A stretch of DNA of 59,592 bases from an uncultured Clostridia bacterium (GTDB lineage: Bacteria > Bacillota > Clostridia > Lachnospirales > Anaerotignaceae), in NCBI GenBank assembly GCA_944377425.1, contig CALWEX010000087.1, positions 1-59,592 on the forward strand. Reading direction: 5' to 3'. The notes under the pieces are model-generated. The model ran no database searches and was not told where the DNA came from. It worked only from the letters and a program-made list of their open reading frames with translations. Numbering within the stretch: position 1 is the stretch's first letter; each line of letters starts with the position of its first letter. The translations under genes and the position numbers were made by a program. Below are positions 15,668-23,829 of this stretch, piece after piece.

Positions 15668-16049
15668 AAGTGTTGGCCTCCCCGCTTCTTAATTTTCTAA
15701 GCACTTCGTCAAAGCTTAAAGTGCCATATTTTTTATAAAGCCTTTGTATAAGCGCCAGAGAAAAAGCCGTAACGCTTACCGAAACAACTATGCCCGTAAG
15801 CACAAGGCCGCTGGGTATTGGGTTTATAAACTCTTCAAACTGCGCCGCTTTGCCCACTTCAGCAATAGGCGCTGAGCGTCCAATTACATAGCCATATGAT
15901 ACAAGATAAAGATATATGGCAGTATCCATAATATTAAGGCCTATAAACTTTTTAATTAAGTTATCCTGAAGCAGCATATTCATAAAACCTATACCAAAAA
16001 GTATTACTGCCGCCGCCTCAAAATGATTTGTTGTAAGCAGTTTTATCAC
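15651..16049 (-). CDS. mnhC: Mrp antiporter subunit C (NuoK-like)
   Basis: A 132-residue protein with three membrane helices, homologous to NuoK: FEAAAVILFGIGFMNMLLQ, FIGLNIMDTAIYLYLVSYGY and a final helix PSGLVLTGIVVSVSVTAFSLAL. The GTG at 16049 is taken as start because it directly follows the stop of the upstream gene and has AAAAGGGGAT at proper distance; an ATG at 16103 lies inside the upstream gene. It links the MnhB-type and D-type subunits in the complex. Confidence 0.88.
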   Translation of the reverse strand: MIKLLTTNHFEAAAVILFGIGFMNMLLQDNLIKKFIGLNIMDTAIYLYLVSYGYVIGRSAPIAEVGKAAQFEEFINPIPSGLVLTGIVVSVSVTAFSLALIQRLYKKYGTLSFDEVLRKLRSGEANTYDSDS

Positions 16050-16050
16050 T

Positions 16051-16962
16051 TTAAATATCCCCTTTTGTAAAGTACGAGTAAAAACCATACATTGTGCAGG
16101 CAACTACAATACCTACACAAATATTAAGCGGCAGTATAAGGCCTCCGCTTAATATATTTCCCGGCGTGCCTTTTGGTATAACACTTTCAATGTGGTTACC
16201 GCCGGTAAAAAAGGAATAGCCTTTTGAAAAGAAATATATTAATAGGCAGCTTACTGTTACTACTGTAAATGATTTATAATTCAGTATGCGCCTTACATTT
16301 TCATCGCCGTAAGATGCCGAATACAATATAAGTCCAGCGCCTATTATAGTTCCGCCTGCAAAGCCGCCGCCTGGGGATATATGTCCGTTAAGTATTACAT
16401 ATATTCCATAAAGCACAACTATTGGAAAAACCTGTCTTGCGACAAATTTCAATATATCGCCTCTGTCGCTTTTAAATGAGTCATAGTCAATATCCTTTTT
16501 GTCGCAGTCGGTTTTACGCAAAAGCATAGCAACACAAATTACAGCTGTAAAAAGCACTACCGTTTCGCCAAATGTGTCAAATGCCCTATAGTCAAGTATC
16601 ATAGCCGAAACAATGTTTAAAGCACCTGTTTCTTCCACTCCCTGCTCTATATATCTTTGTGAAACTTCGTTATTTGCCGGGTTAAGTGGGCTTCCGTGCT
16701 CAGGAAGCTTATAAACGGTATAAAGCAGTATGCCTATATACACTACCGTAACAAAAATCGAAAGACCTATATATATTTTTTTACTGTATGAATTAATTTT
16801 TTCTATTGTTTCCTCAATAGTTTTGCGGCGTTTTTTCCTTTTGCCTGTTATTTTGCTCCGCATTTCTTTTTCCCATACGGAATCAAGGGAATCTTCGCCG
16901 TTTACCCATCTGAAGAACTTTTCCCACTTGCCTATTTTATTAGGGTCGCTTTTATAGTCCAT
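16051..16962 (-). CDS. mnhB: Fused MbhE-like and MnhB subunit of the Mrp antiporter
   Basis: A 303-residue protein in two parts. Residues about 1-165 have a charged cytoplasmic start, a helix (YIGLSIFVTVVYIGILLYTV), a loop and a segment ending SAMILDYRAFDTFGE, which is the MbhE/MrpA C-terminal domain. Residues about 170-303 are a standard MnhB domain (VFPIVVLYGIYVILNGHISP, then GGGFAGG). MnhB alone is usually about 140 residues, so the extra half is a fusion. In archaeal Mbh the two are separate genes in this order. It lies one base downstream of the DUF4040 gene. Confidence 0.85.
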   Translation of the reverse strand: MDYKSDPNKIGKWEKFFRWVNGEDSLDSVWEKEMRSKITGKRKKRRKTIEETIEKINSYSKKIYIGLSIFVTVVYIGILLYTVYKLPEHGSPLNPANNEVSQRYIEQGVEETGALNIVSAMILDYRAFDTFGETVVLFTAVICVAMLLRKTDCDKKDIDYDSFKSDRGDILKFVARQVFPIVVLYGIYVILNGHISPGGGFAGGTIIGAGLILYSASYGDENVRRILNYKSFTVVTVSCLLIYFFSKGYSFFTGGNHIESVIPKGTPGNILSGGLILPLNICVGIVVACTMYGFYSYFTKGDI

Positions 16963-16963
16963 A

Positions 16964-17218
16964 TTACTTTTCCCTCGTTCCTTTATTTATGGAATCAACT
17001 TTTTTAAGAGTTAAAAAAAACAGTATACTTGTAACGCCAGCACCAACTGCCGCCTCCGTTATTGCCAAATCAGGCGCCTCAAGAAAAAGCCATATAACAG
17101 CCATTACAGTACTGTATGCCATAAATATAATTACAGTAACCAAAAGCCGTTTAGATACTGTAGCGCCTATAGCGCATAAAATAAGGAATATTAAAAGCAC
17201 GTATTCAAGTATTCTCAT
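16964..17218 (-). CDS. MbhD-like subunit (DUF4040) of the Mrp antiporter
   Basis: An 84-residue protein with three helices, matching the DUF4040 part of MrpA: FMAYSTVMAVIWLFLEAPDLAITEAAVGAG. The LEAPDLAITEAAVG motif with its buried acidic residues is the hallmark. In Bacillus this domain is the C-terminal part of MrpA; here, as in archaeal Mbh and Mrp, it stands alone. It overlaps mnhG by 4 bases. Confidence 0.88.
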   Translation of the reverse strand: MRILEYVLLIFLILCAIGATVSKRLLVTVIIFMAYSTVMAVIWLFLEAPDLAITEAAVGAGVTSILFFLTLKKVDSINKGTREK

Positions 17219-17529
17219 CTAATATTCCTGCCTTTCCTTCTTGGTTTATCAGCTGTTAAAAGCTCCATTTTAGCTATTAAGTGCGTTGCAACAGGGCTGG
17301 TCATCCATATAAATATTACTATTAACGCAAGCTTTACTATTTGATAAATGTTATCACTAAGGAGAATAACCCCTAATACTGTAAGAAAAATTCCCATTGT
17401 ATCGCCTAATGAAGCTGCGTGCATTCTGTCTAAAACATTATTAAACCTAAAAAGTCCTAAAACACATACTGAAAAAACAAAAGCGCCGGATAAAAGACAT
17501 AAAGACGCTAAAACGGCACGTACTATCAT
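17215..17529 (-). CDS. mnhG: Mrp antiporter subunit G
   Basis: A 104-residue protein with three membrane helices. The MnhG motif is FRFNNVLDRMHAASLGDTMG at about residues 28-47, followed by the conserved TSPVATHLIAK near residue 80. Length is normal for the family. Overlaps mnhF and the DUF4040 gene by 4 bases on each side, so all are translationally coupled. Confidence 0.92.
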   Translation of the reverse strand: MIVRAVLASLCLLSGAFVFSVCVLGLFRFNNVLDRMHAASLGDTMGIFLTVLGVILLSDNIYQIVKLALIVIFIWMTSPVATHLIAKMELLTADKPRRKGRNIR

Positions 17530-17852
17530 TTTTCATCCTCCCTGCTATTTGTTTTTTTATTTTTTTCTTTCTTGTTATGCTCAACTGTTACCACATGGCT
17601 TAGTATAACCACTGACAAAAAATTCAAAAGGGCATAAACAAGGGCAATATCGACAAAAAACCCTTCATCCACATATATGGAAATAATGCATATAGCCGCA
17701 GTTGACACAGTACCAATTACATTTACAGCCACTATTCTATCGGTAAAGCGTGGCCCCTTTATTGAGCGCAGGAGCGAAAAAATAAGCAGAACGGACAGTA
17801 CCGCAAAATACACTATAAATACCGTCCTTAAAAAAAACGGCTGTAAATTCAT
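17526..17852 (-). CDS. mnhF: Mrp antiporter subunit F
   Basis: A 108-residue protein with three helices and the MnhF signature: IKGPRFTDRIVAVNVIGT, then VDIALVYALLNFLSVVILS. It ends with a lysine-rich tail. Overlaps mnhE by 4 bases (ATGA) and mnhG by 4 bases. Confidence 0.92.
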   Translation of the reverse strand: MNLQPFFLRTVFIVYFAVLSVLLIFSLLRSIKGPRFTDRIVAVNVIGTVSTAAICIISIYVDEGFFVDIALVYALLNFLSVVILSHVVTVEHNKKEKNKKTNSREDEK

Positions 17853-18316
17853 TCCACATTATCCTCCATTTTTCTTATATATTTAAGTACCTGAAGATTG
17901 TTTAAGTCTTTGCCAAACTCTGGCACAAGGGCATGAACCATATACTGCCCATCTTCAAGCTTTATAGTATAGGTACCGGGTGTAAGTGTAATGGAATTAG
18001 CTAAAATGCATTTTGTTGAAAACTTTTTAAGACCCGGATTAAATGTTACAATCTTTGAATCTGGTTTTTTATTAGGCGAAAGTATAATTTTAATAACACT
18101 TATATTTGATAAAACAATGTGGAAAAATAAAACAACAAAAAACTTAATAAAAAGAGGGATTTTTTTAATTGAAACAATATCGTTTTTAATGTTGTATCCA
18201 AGAAAACGACACAAAAAAAAGTATAATGCACAGCAAACAATAAGGCCAACAACAGCCGTTTCTACTGTAAATCTGCCATTAAATATGATCCAAAGAATAT
18301 AAAGAACAAAAATCAT
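17849..18316 (-). CDS. mnhE: Mrp antiporter subunit E
   Basis: First gene of the antiporter operon. A 155-residue protein with two or three N-terminal helices, then the soluble MnhE part: VTFNPGLKKFSTKCILANSITLTPGTYTIKLEDGQYMVHAL. The LANSITLTPGT motif is diagnostic. The gene order E-F-G-(DUF4040)-(E+B)-C-D... follows the archaeal Mbh/Mrp order rather than the Bacillus A-B-C-D-E-F-G order. Confidence 0.92.
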   Translation of the reverse strand: MIFVLYILWIIFNGRFTVETAVVGLIVCCALYFFLCRFLGYNIKNDIVSIKKIPLFIKFFVVLFFHIVLSNISVIKIILSPNKKPDSKIVTFNPGLKKFSTKCILANSITLTPGTYTIKLEDGQYMVHALVPEFGKDLNNLQVLKYIRKMEDNVE

Positions 18317-18408
18317 ACGCAGTCCCCCGTATTTGGCCTGCCATTTGACAACCCCTGAAATTAAAAAACCATAAAACCAAAAAATGTCATTAAAAATGCT
18401 TTAATAGT

Positions 18409-18437
18409 ATTATAATCTAATACAGCCGTTTTTTCAT
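18409..18437 (-). promoter_or_regulatory. Possible promoter of the Mrp operon
   Basis: A perfect TATAAT on the minus strand (18409-18414) with a weak ATGAAA 17 bases upstream. About 90 bases of leader would precede mnhE. The remaining part of the 350-base gap (18438-18600) is AT-rich and shows nothing else. Confidence 0.4.
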
Positions 18438-18600
18438 ATATTTATTATTAGATATTTTATTAAAAAAATTATAATTTTTAGTATATTTTATACAAAAATA
18501 CTCAAAAACCGTTCTACTATTTAATTTTCGAGTGCAAAATTTATGTTTTGCATTTGATTTATTATAATTTTATGGACATTTTGGCAATATTATAATAACA

Positions 18601-18654
18601 AAAAACGGTATCCGCCCAGTATTTAAAATACTGAACGAAAATACCGTTTTTTAA
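18601..18654 (-). terminator. Terminator after the SH3 protein gene
   Basis: AAAAACGGTAT pairs with AATACCGTTTTTT around an inner AGTAT/ATACT hairpin. Symmetric A and T tracts allow action in both directions; it lies 13 bases beyond the stop of the SH3 gene. Confidence 0.75.
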
Positions 18655-18666
18655 CTAACAATAAAT

Positions 18667-19701
18667 TTATTGTTCACTAGAAGCTATTTCTTCCGGCTCC
18701 ACAAGCTGAATATATTTACTCTGTACATATCCTGTTTGTCCGTTATAATCCACGGCATACCATGAATTTAACTTTTTAGTAATTGTAATAATATCACCAT
18801 CGTTAAAATATCCTATTGCGGTATAGAATGTACCGTTTAAACTGCGCACCGGAAGTGACTCTATGCCGTAAACAACACCCATATATGTTTGAGTATTAGG
18901 TTTTGTAACTGAGCCAGCCATTTCAGTTGATAAATAATATTCATTTACCCAGCCGTAAGTAGTTTTAAACCAAACCTCATTATCACCGTTTATTGATACA
19001 GCTGTTATTTTTTCCTTGCCTTGGCTTGGGTTAATATGGCTAACTATTTTAGAGCCAGTATATGGCATTTCGTACACTGGTGTTTTACTGTAAACAACAT
19101 ATAACTCATCATATGTTGGTATTAAAGATTTACCTCTATACACTCCGCATGTGCAATATCCATCTCTGTTATAGCTGTGTATATGGTTAAGAGCCTCATA
19201 ATTGTTGCTGTGGTAAATAGTAAATGAACCGCCTTTAAACCTTCCATCCATAAAACTATCTTTATCATTTTTGTCATAGGCATAGTATCCTTCAAACACC
19301 ACATCTCCATTAGGTGCTGAGTAAGCCTCATAAACATTCATTCCGTCTTTATCAGCGCTTTTTATTATTACACTGTATACATCAGAGCCTTTTGTAAATT
19401 CTACAAGGTCACCATATTTCAATGTTGTATAGACATTTGTTATGCTTGAAATAGGATATCTGCTGGAAATAGAATTTACATTATATTCATGTCCGAATAA
19501 TTCCTTAAACATAAAACGGGCAAAGGCATTATTACCTTCTTCATACACCGTTATTTCCCATATTTTATAAAAATTTTCGCCGCTTAATTCAAGCTCAGAT
19601 TTTTCTTTTGCTGCAAAAGCATTGTTAAAATTTGGTGTTACAGAAAAAACAACCGCCATAACTGAAACAATGCTTACAGCTTTTTTTATAAACTTTTTCA
19701 T
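18667..19701 (-). CDS. Secreted protein with two SH3-like domains
   Basis: A 344-residue exported protein. A signal peptide (MKKFIKKAVSIVSVMAVVFS, cleavage near AFA-AKEK, about residue 30) is followed by an unrecognised domain (about 35-195) with a HIHSYNRDGYCTCGVY segment holding a His/Cys cluster. Two bacterial SH3 (SH3b) repeats follow at about 200-260 (YVVYSKTPVYEMPYTGSKIV...WVNEYYLS) and 270-335 (GDIITITKKLNSWYAVDYNG, then TGYVQSKYIQ). SH3b domains commonly bind cell-wall peptides. No enzymatic domain is seen. It is transcribed alone. Confidence 0.8.
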   Translation of the reverse strand: MKKFIKKAVSIVSVMAVVFSVTPNFNNAFAAKEKSELELSGENFYKIWEITVYEEGNNAFARFMFKELFGHEYNVNSISSRYPISSITNVYTTLKYGDLVEFTKGSDVYSVIIKSADKDGMNVYEAYSAPNGDVVFEGYYAYDKNDKDSFMDGRFKGGSFTIYHSNNYEALNHIHSYNRDGYCTCGVYRGKSLIPTYDELYVVYSKTPVYEMPYTGSKIVSHINPSQGKEKITAVSINGDNEVWFKTTYGWVNEYYLSTEMAGSVTKPNTQTYMGVVYGIESLPVRSLNGTFYTAIGYFNDGDIITITKKLNSWYAVDYNGQTGYVQSKYIQLVEPEEIASSEQ

Positions 19702-19837
19702 GTTCGAGCCTCCCTGCTATATTTTAATAAATTACAATTTTATCCGTATTTATATACAGATTACAATATTTTTAATGGCCATGTCAACAAATTACGACAT
19801 TTGTAATATACATTAAATATTATATGCTTTAAAACAC

Positions 19838-19886
19838 AAAAAAATAAAAAAACGGCCCTTTATCCCTTAAAATTGGACAAGAGCCG
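19838..19886 (-). terminator. Terminator of the proBAC operon
   Basis: On the minus strand CGGCTCTTGTCC pairs, with a G-T pair and a small mismatch, to GGGATAAAGGGCCG, followed by T7. It starts 7 bases after the proC stop. Confidence 0.7.
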
Positions 19887-19893
19887 AATAAAT

Positions 19894-20697
19894 TTATCCT
19901 AATTCTTTTGTTCTTTCATAAGCACTTTTTACGGCGTCCATAGCGGCATTTCTAAAACCATTTTTCTCAAGAGCATGAACCCCTGCAATAGTACTTCCCT
20001 TTGGTGAACATACAGCATCTTTCAGCTCTCCCGGATGCTTTCCGCTTTTAAGCACCATCTCAGCCGAGCCTATTAGTGTTTGGCAGGCAAAGTTTATTGC
20101 CTTGTTTCTTGGCAGACCGCACTCCACAGCACCATCGCTTAAAGCTTCTATAAACATATATACAAATGCCGGGCCGCAGCCTGAAAGTGCACTGGCGGCA
20201 TCAATAAGACTTTCGTCTATAAAATCTACCGTACCAGCAAAAGCCATAGCTTTTTTAAAATCTTCAACTTCTTCTGGCATAACTTTACTGTCACAACAGC
20301 ATAAAATCATACCTTTTCCTATTGAAACAGGTGTGTTAGGCATAATTCGTATAACAGGATAATCTCCGCCGGCAAGGCTTTTTATTTTTTCTATGCTCAT
20401 TCCGGCTGCCATTGAAACAAGCACAAAGCCTGTTTTTCTTTGAGCAAGTATGTCTTTTATTCCGCTAAGCATATCAGCCATCATTTGCGGCTTAACGCCT
20501 AAAAATATAAATCTGCTTTCTTTTGCGGCTTCAGCGTTTGTACCGTAAGCACAGCCTAATGAAAGAGCCAGACTTTTTGCCTTTTCTTCTGTACGGTTTG
20601 TAAGTATTATTTTTTCATTATCTATGCTTTTAGAAGCGGCTTGGGCTAATGCGCCGCCCATATTGCCGGTTCCTATAAAGCCTAATTGATATTTCAT
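19894..20697 (-). CDS. proC: Pyrroline-5-carboxylate reductase
   Basis: Last step of proline synthesis: NAD(P)H-dependent reduction of pyrroline-5-carboxylate. 267 residues, the normal length. Rossmann start YQLGFIGTGNMGGALAQA, middle MPNTPVSIGKGM, and C-terminal dimerisation part ALSGCGPAFVYMFIEALSDG followed by SPKGSTIAGVHALE. Third gene of proB-proA-proC, 15 bases after proA. Confidence 0.96.
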   Translation of the reverse strand: MKYQLGFIGTGNMGGALAQAASKSIDNEKIILTNRTEEKAKSLALSLGCAYGTNAEAAKESRFIFLGVKPQMMADMLSGIKDILAQRKTGFVLVSMAAGMSIEKIKSLAGGDYPVIRIMPNTPVSIGKGMILCCCDSKVMPEEVEDFKKAMAFAGTVDFIDESLIDAASALSGCGPAFVYMFIEALSDGAVECGLPRNKAINFACQTLIGSAEMVLKSGKHPGELKDAVCSPKGSTIAGVHALEKNGFRNAAMDAVKSAYERTKELG

Positions 20698-20712
20698 TTA
20701 ATAACGCTCCTT

Positions 20713-21972
20713 TCAGCGTGTATGACCATTACCTTTTATTACATATTTATATGTGTTAAGCTCCTCAAGGCCCATAGGTCCTCTTGCGTGAAGTTTTTGT
20801 GTGGAAATTCCCATTTCGCAGCCCAAACCAAATTCTCCTCCGTCTGTAAAGCGTGTTGATGCATTTACATATACAGCAGCAGAGTCAACTGACTTAGTAA
20901 ATAAATCCGCTGTGTTCTCGTTTTCAGTAATTATAGCGTCGGAATGGCCTGTTGAATGAAGTGAAATATGCTTTATAGCTTCTTGAGGTGTATCCACAAT
21001 CTTTATGGCAAGTATATAATCAAGAAATTCCGTATCAAAATCTTTTTCCCCAGCACTAACACCTTCTATAATTTTTGCGGCTCTTTCATCAAGGCGCAAT
21101 TCTACAGGTGTAAGGTTATTAGCTATTCTATCATCTACAAGGCGCTTTTTAAGAAGCGGAAGGAATTTTTCGGCTATTTGGGAATTTACAACACAAACTT
21201 CCTCGGCGTTGCATACAGAAGGTCTGCTTGTTTTGGCATTTTCTATAATATTAAGTGCCTTATCAATATCAGCGTCTTTATCTACATAAACATGACAAAT
21301 TCCTGTTCCAGTTTGAATACAGTTTACTGTTGCGTTTTCAACACATGCCCTTATAAGGTTAGCCCCGCCTCTTGGTATAAGTAAGTCTACATAGCCAACA
21401 GCTGTCATTAACTCATTGGCACTTTTATGTGTTGTATCTTGTATAAGCTGAACAACATCAGGAGAAATGCCTGCTTTTTCAACTCCTTCACGCATAGCAT
21501 CTGTTATAGCCTGAGCCGAAAGAAAAGCCTCTTTGCCTACTCTTAAAATACAAGCGTTTCCGCTTTTTAAGCACAAAGCGGCAGCATCTGATGTAACATT
21601 TGGGCGGCTTTCGTAAATAATGGCTATTACACCCATAGGCACAGATATTTTTTGTATTAAAAGCCCATCATTACGTGTAACGCTTTTTATAACCCTTCCT
21701 ACAGGGTCATCAAGCTGGGCTACTTCTCTAATGCCTTTTGCCATATCACTTATTCTTTTTTCGTTAAGCATAAGTCTGTCAAGCATTACAGGTGAAATAC
21801 TGCCTTTAGCCTTTTCCATATCTTTGGCGTTTGCTTTAAGTATTTTTTCAGTATTATTAATAAGAGCTTCTGCCATAAGCAAAAGTGCCTTGTTTTTTTC
21901 TTCTGTTGAAGCCATTAATAAGTCAGGTGCTGATTTTTTTGCGTTTTTAAGTATATCAAGTGTTGTAATCAT
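20713..21972 (-). CDS. proA: Glutamate-5-semialdehyde dehydrogenase (gamma-glutamyl phosphate reductase)
   Basis: Second step of proline synthesis, reducing gamma-glutamyl phosphate to the semialdehyde with NADPH. 419 residues, full length. Typical motifs are [19 protein letters not shown], the [10 protein letters not shown] segment, and the catalytic cysteine in [14 protein letters not shown]. The end holds [16 protein letters not shown]. Overlaps proB by 4 bases. Confidence 0.96.
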   Translation of the reverse strand: MITTLDILKNAKKSAPDLLMASTEEKNKALLLMAEALINNTEKILKANAKDMEKAKGSISPVMLDRLMLNEKRISDMAKGIREVAQLDDPVGRVIKSVTRNDGLLIQKISVPMGVIAIIYESRPNVTSDAAALCLKSGNACILRVGKEAFLSAQAITDAMREGVEKAGISPDVVQLIQDTTHKSANELMTAVGYVDLLIPRGGANLIRACVENATVNCIQTGTGICHVYVDKDADIDKALNIIENAKTSRPSVCNAEEVCVVNSQIAEKFLPLLKKRLVDDRIANNLTPVELRLDERAAKIIEGVSAGEKDFDTEFLDYILAIKIVDTPQEAIKHISLHSTGHSDAIITENENTADLFTKSVDSAAVYVNASTRFTDGGEFGLGCEMGISTQKLHARGPMGLEELNTYKYVIKGNGHTR

Positions 21973-22742
21973 TTTTTACCTCCCGCTATAAACTTAGTTC
22001 CAACTTTCTTGCCATCTACAATATCATAAAGTATCTCTGGGTTAAGGCCATTTGCTATAATCATATCACACCCAGCTTCCATAGCTATCTGTGCCGCATG
22101 TATTTTGGTTATCATTCCGCCAGTACCAAAGCTGGAGCCAGCGCCGCCTGCAAGAGCTATTATTTCCGGTGTAATTTCTTTAACCTCGCTTATGAGTTTG
22201 GCATTTTTATCTTTATGCGGGTCGGCTGTAAAAAGCCCATCTATATCCGAAAGAAGTATTACAAGGTCAGCATGAATATTAGCCGAAACAAAAGCCGCCA
22301 GAGAGTCGTTTTCTCCTATATAAAATTCCTCGGTAGCAACAGAGTCGTTCTCGTTTATAATAGGTATAGTGTTAAGCTCCAAGAGCCTTGAAAGTGTATT
22401 ATATAAATTCTTTCTGTGAACCTCATCATCTATATCGGCCTTTGTTACAAGAACCTGAGCCACACAGTGGTTATAGTCTGAGAAAAGCTTATCATAAGTA
22501 TACATCAGCTCGCACTGTCCAATAGCCGCTACCGCCTGTTTTGTGGCTATATCATCCGGACGTTTTGAAAGACCTACTTTGCCTATGCCCATGCCCATAG
22601 CGCCTGATGTAACAAGTATCATTTCGTTTCCTGCGTTTTTAATATCGCTCATTACCTTACAAAGGAGCTCCACCCGGCGGATATTTAAGTTTCCAGTTTT
22701 GTGTGTAAGTGTTGATGTACCTACCTTTACTACTATTCTCAT
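21969..22742 (-). CDS. proB: Glutamate 5-kinase without PUA domain
   Basis: First, feedback-controlled step of proline synthesis. 257 residues with the amino-acid kinase fold only: [27 protein letters not shown], then [19 protein letters not shown]. Many ProB proteins (about 370 residues) carry a C-terminal PUA domain; it is absent here, as in a number of Firmicutes. First gene of the operon. Confidence 0.95.
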   Translation of the reverse strand: MRIVVKVGTSTLTHKTGNLNIRRVELLCKVMSDIKNAGNEMILVTSGAMGMGIGKVGLSKRPDDIATKQAVAAIGQCELMYTYDKLFSDYNHCVAQVLVTKADIDDEVHRKNLYNTLSRLLELNTIPIINENDSVATEEFYIGENDSLAAFVSANIHADLVILLSDIDGLFTADPHKDKNAKLISEVKEITPEIIALAGGAGSSFGTGGMITKIHAAQIAMEAGCDMIIANGLNPEILYDIVDGKKVGTKFIAGGKK

Positions 22743-22819
22743 AATTATATACCTTCTCTCGATTTTAATAATACTCTATTGCCATTATTGCCATTTTAAT
22801 TAATCATAACAGAATTTCA

Positions 22820-22828
22820 ATCAGTATA
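22820..22828 (-). promoter_or_regulatory. Possible extended -10 promoter of proBAC
   Basis: TGGTATACT on the minus strand; no clear -35 at the right distance. About 70 bases ahead of proB. The rest of the 410-base gap up to 23000 is very AT-rich and shows nothing recognisable. Confidence 0.4.
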
Positions 22829-23009
22829 CCACAGAATTAATTAGACTAAAATACAGAATTAATTATAGTATAAATTCTATACTAATTTTAAAAATCAATC
22901 TATTTTTTCTTTATTTATCTATATTATTTATTAGACTAAATTATATAATAAAATCAGTAATAAAATTAATTCATAAAAAATTATTTTCAATTTTAAATTT
23001 TACAATTAC

Positions 23010-23032
23010 GACCGCAGGCTTAGCCGGTGGTC
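23010..23032. repeat. GC-rich extragenic hairpin
   Basis: GACCGCAGGC / GCCGGTGGTC with a 3-base TTA loop stands out in AT-rich DNA. There is no T-run. It looks like a repetitive extragenic palindrome, but only one copy is in the window. Confidence 0.4.
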
Positions 23033-23050
23033 ATGTCTTACTTAAGCACA

Positions 23051-23096
23051 CAAAAAAACAAGAACCCGTTGGCAGTCCGGGTTCTTGTTTTTTTTG
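23051..23096 (-). terminator. Terminator after the UspA gene
   Basis: AACAAGAACCCG pairs perfectly with CGGGTTCTTGTT across a 9-base loop, with A7 and T8 tracts on the two sides. It ends about 60 bases after the UspA stop on the minus strand and could also act on the plus strand. Confidence 0.88.
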
Positions 23097-23155
23097 GTTA
23101 AAAGGGGTTTTTAAAACATTAGGGGTTTTATTTGTAAAGACCTATTATGGCCGAT

Positions 23156-23575
23156 TTACGCTGCATTATCGTTTTCAGGTATAGAATAAATAGTACATCC
23201 TGAATGGCTCACAACATAAGCCGCAACAGAGCCTATAAAATTCTTAATACCTCTTTTAGATGATTTTGTCATTACAATGGTGTCAATATTGTTTTCTTTT
23301 GCAAAAAATACAATCTCCTCACCGGCTTTTCGGCCTATGAGTACTTTTTTTGTAAGTTTAAAGTCTTTTAAAATATTTCCTATATTATCAAAAATAGGCA
23401 TTGTCTCGTTAATTACTCTTTGAGCGTCTGTCTGCGTCATAGCAAAAGCGTAATAATCCTCTCTGACTGTAACAGCTATAACTTCCACATCATTAGGGTT
23501 AAAGTTTTCAGCTATAAATTGTGCCGCATCAATACTGCGCATTGTTCCGTCAATAGGCAATAATACTTTTTTCAT
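23156..23575 (-). CDS. Universal stress protein (UspA family)
   Basis: A 139-residue single-domain protein: KKVLLPIDGTMRSIDAAQFI at the start, a central VLIGRKAGEEIVFFAKEN and IDTIVMTKSSKRGIKNFIGS followed by VAAYVVSHSGCTIYSI at the end. The ATP-binding G-2x-G-9x-G(S/T) pattern is only partly kept, so nucleotide binding is uncertain. The ATG at 23575 has GGAGG 8 bases upstream; the frame is open further up without an RBS. Monocistronic, with a consensus promoter. Confidence 0.87.
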   Translation of the reverse strand: MKKVLLPIDGTMRSIDAAQFIAENFNPNDVEVIAVTVREDYYAFAMTQTDAQRVINETMPIFDNIGNILKDFKLTKKVLIGRKAGEEIVFFAKENNIDTIVMTKSSKRGIKNFIGSVAAYVVSHSGCTIYSIPENDNAA

Positions 23576-23659
23576 AACACACGCCTCCCAAATAACAACA
23601 ATGGCAAAAACATTTACATACAATATACATCATTTGTATTTAATTCATCCGATGTCTTA

Positions 23660-23688
23660 ATTATATTCAGCGTTATAATTTATGTCAA
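23660..23688 (-). promoter_or_regulatory. Consensus promoter of the UspA gene
   Basis: TTGACA (23683-23688) and TATAAT (23660-23665) on the minus strand, exactly 17 bases apart. Confidence 0.85.
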
Positions 23689-23778
23689 TAGATAAATAAA
23701 TTTTTATTTATTTTTTTAAAAAATATCTGAAATACGGAATTTTGTTCCTAATACCGAACTATTTTTCATTTTAAATAA

Positions 23779-23816
23779 AAATAACCGCATTTGAATTAAT
23801 CAAAAACGGTTATTTA
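23779..23816 (-). terminator. Terminator after the ABC-F gene
   Basis: AATAACCG pairs with CGGTTATT around an 18-base AT-rich loop, 14 bases past the stop codon, with a T-rich tail on the minus strand. Confidence 0.6.
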
Positions 23817-23829
23817 ATACAATAATCAA

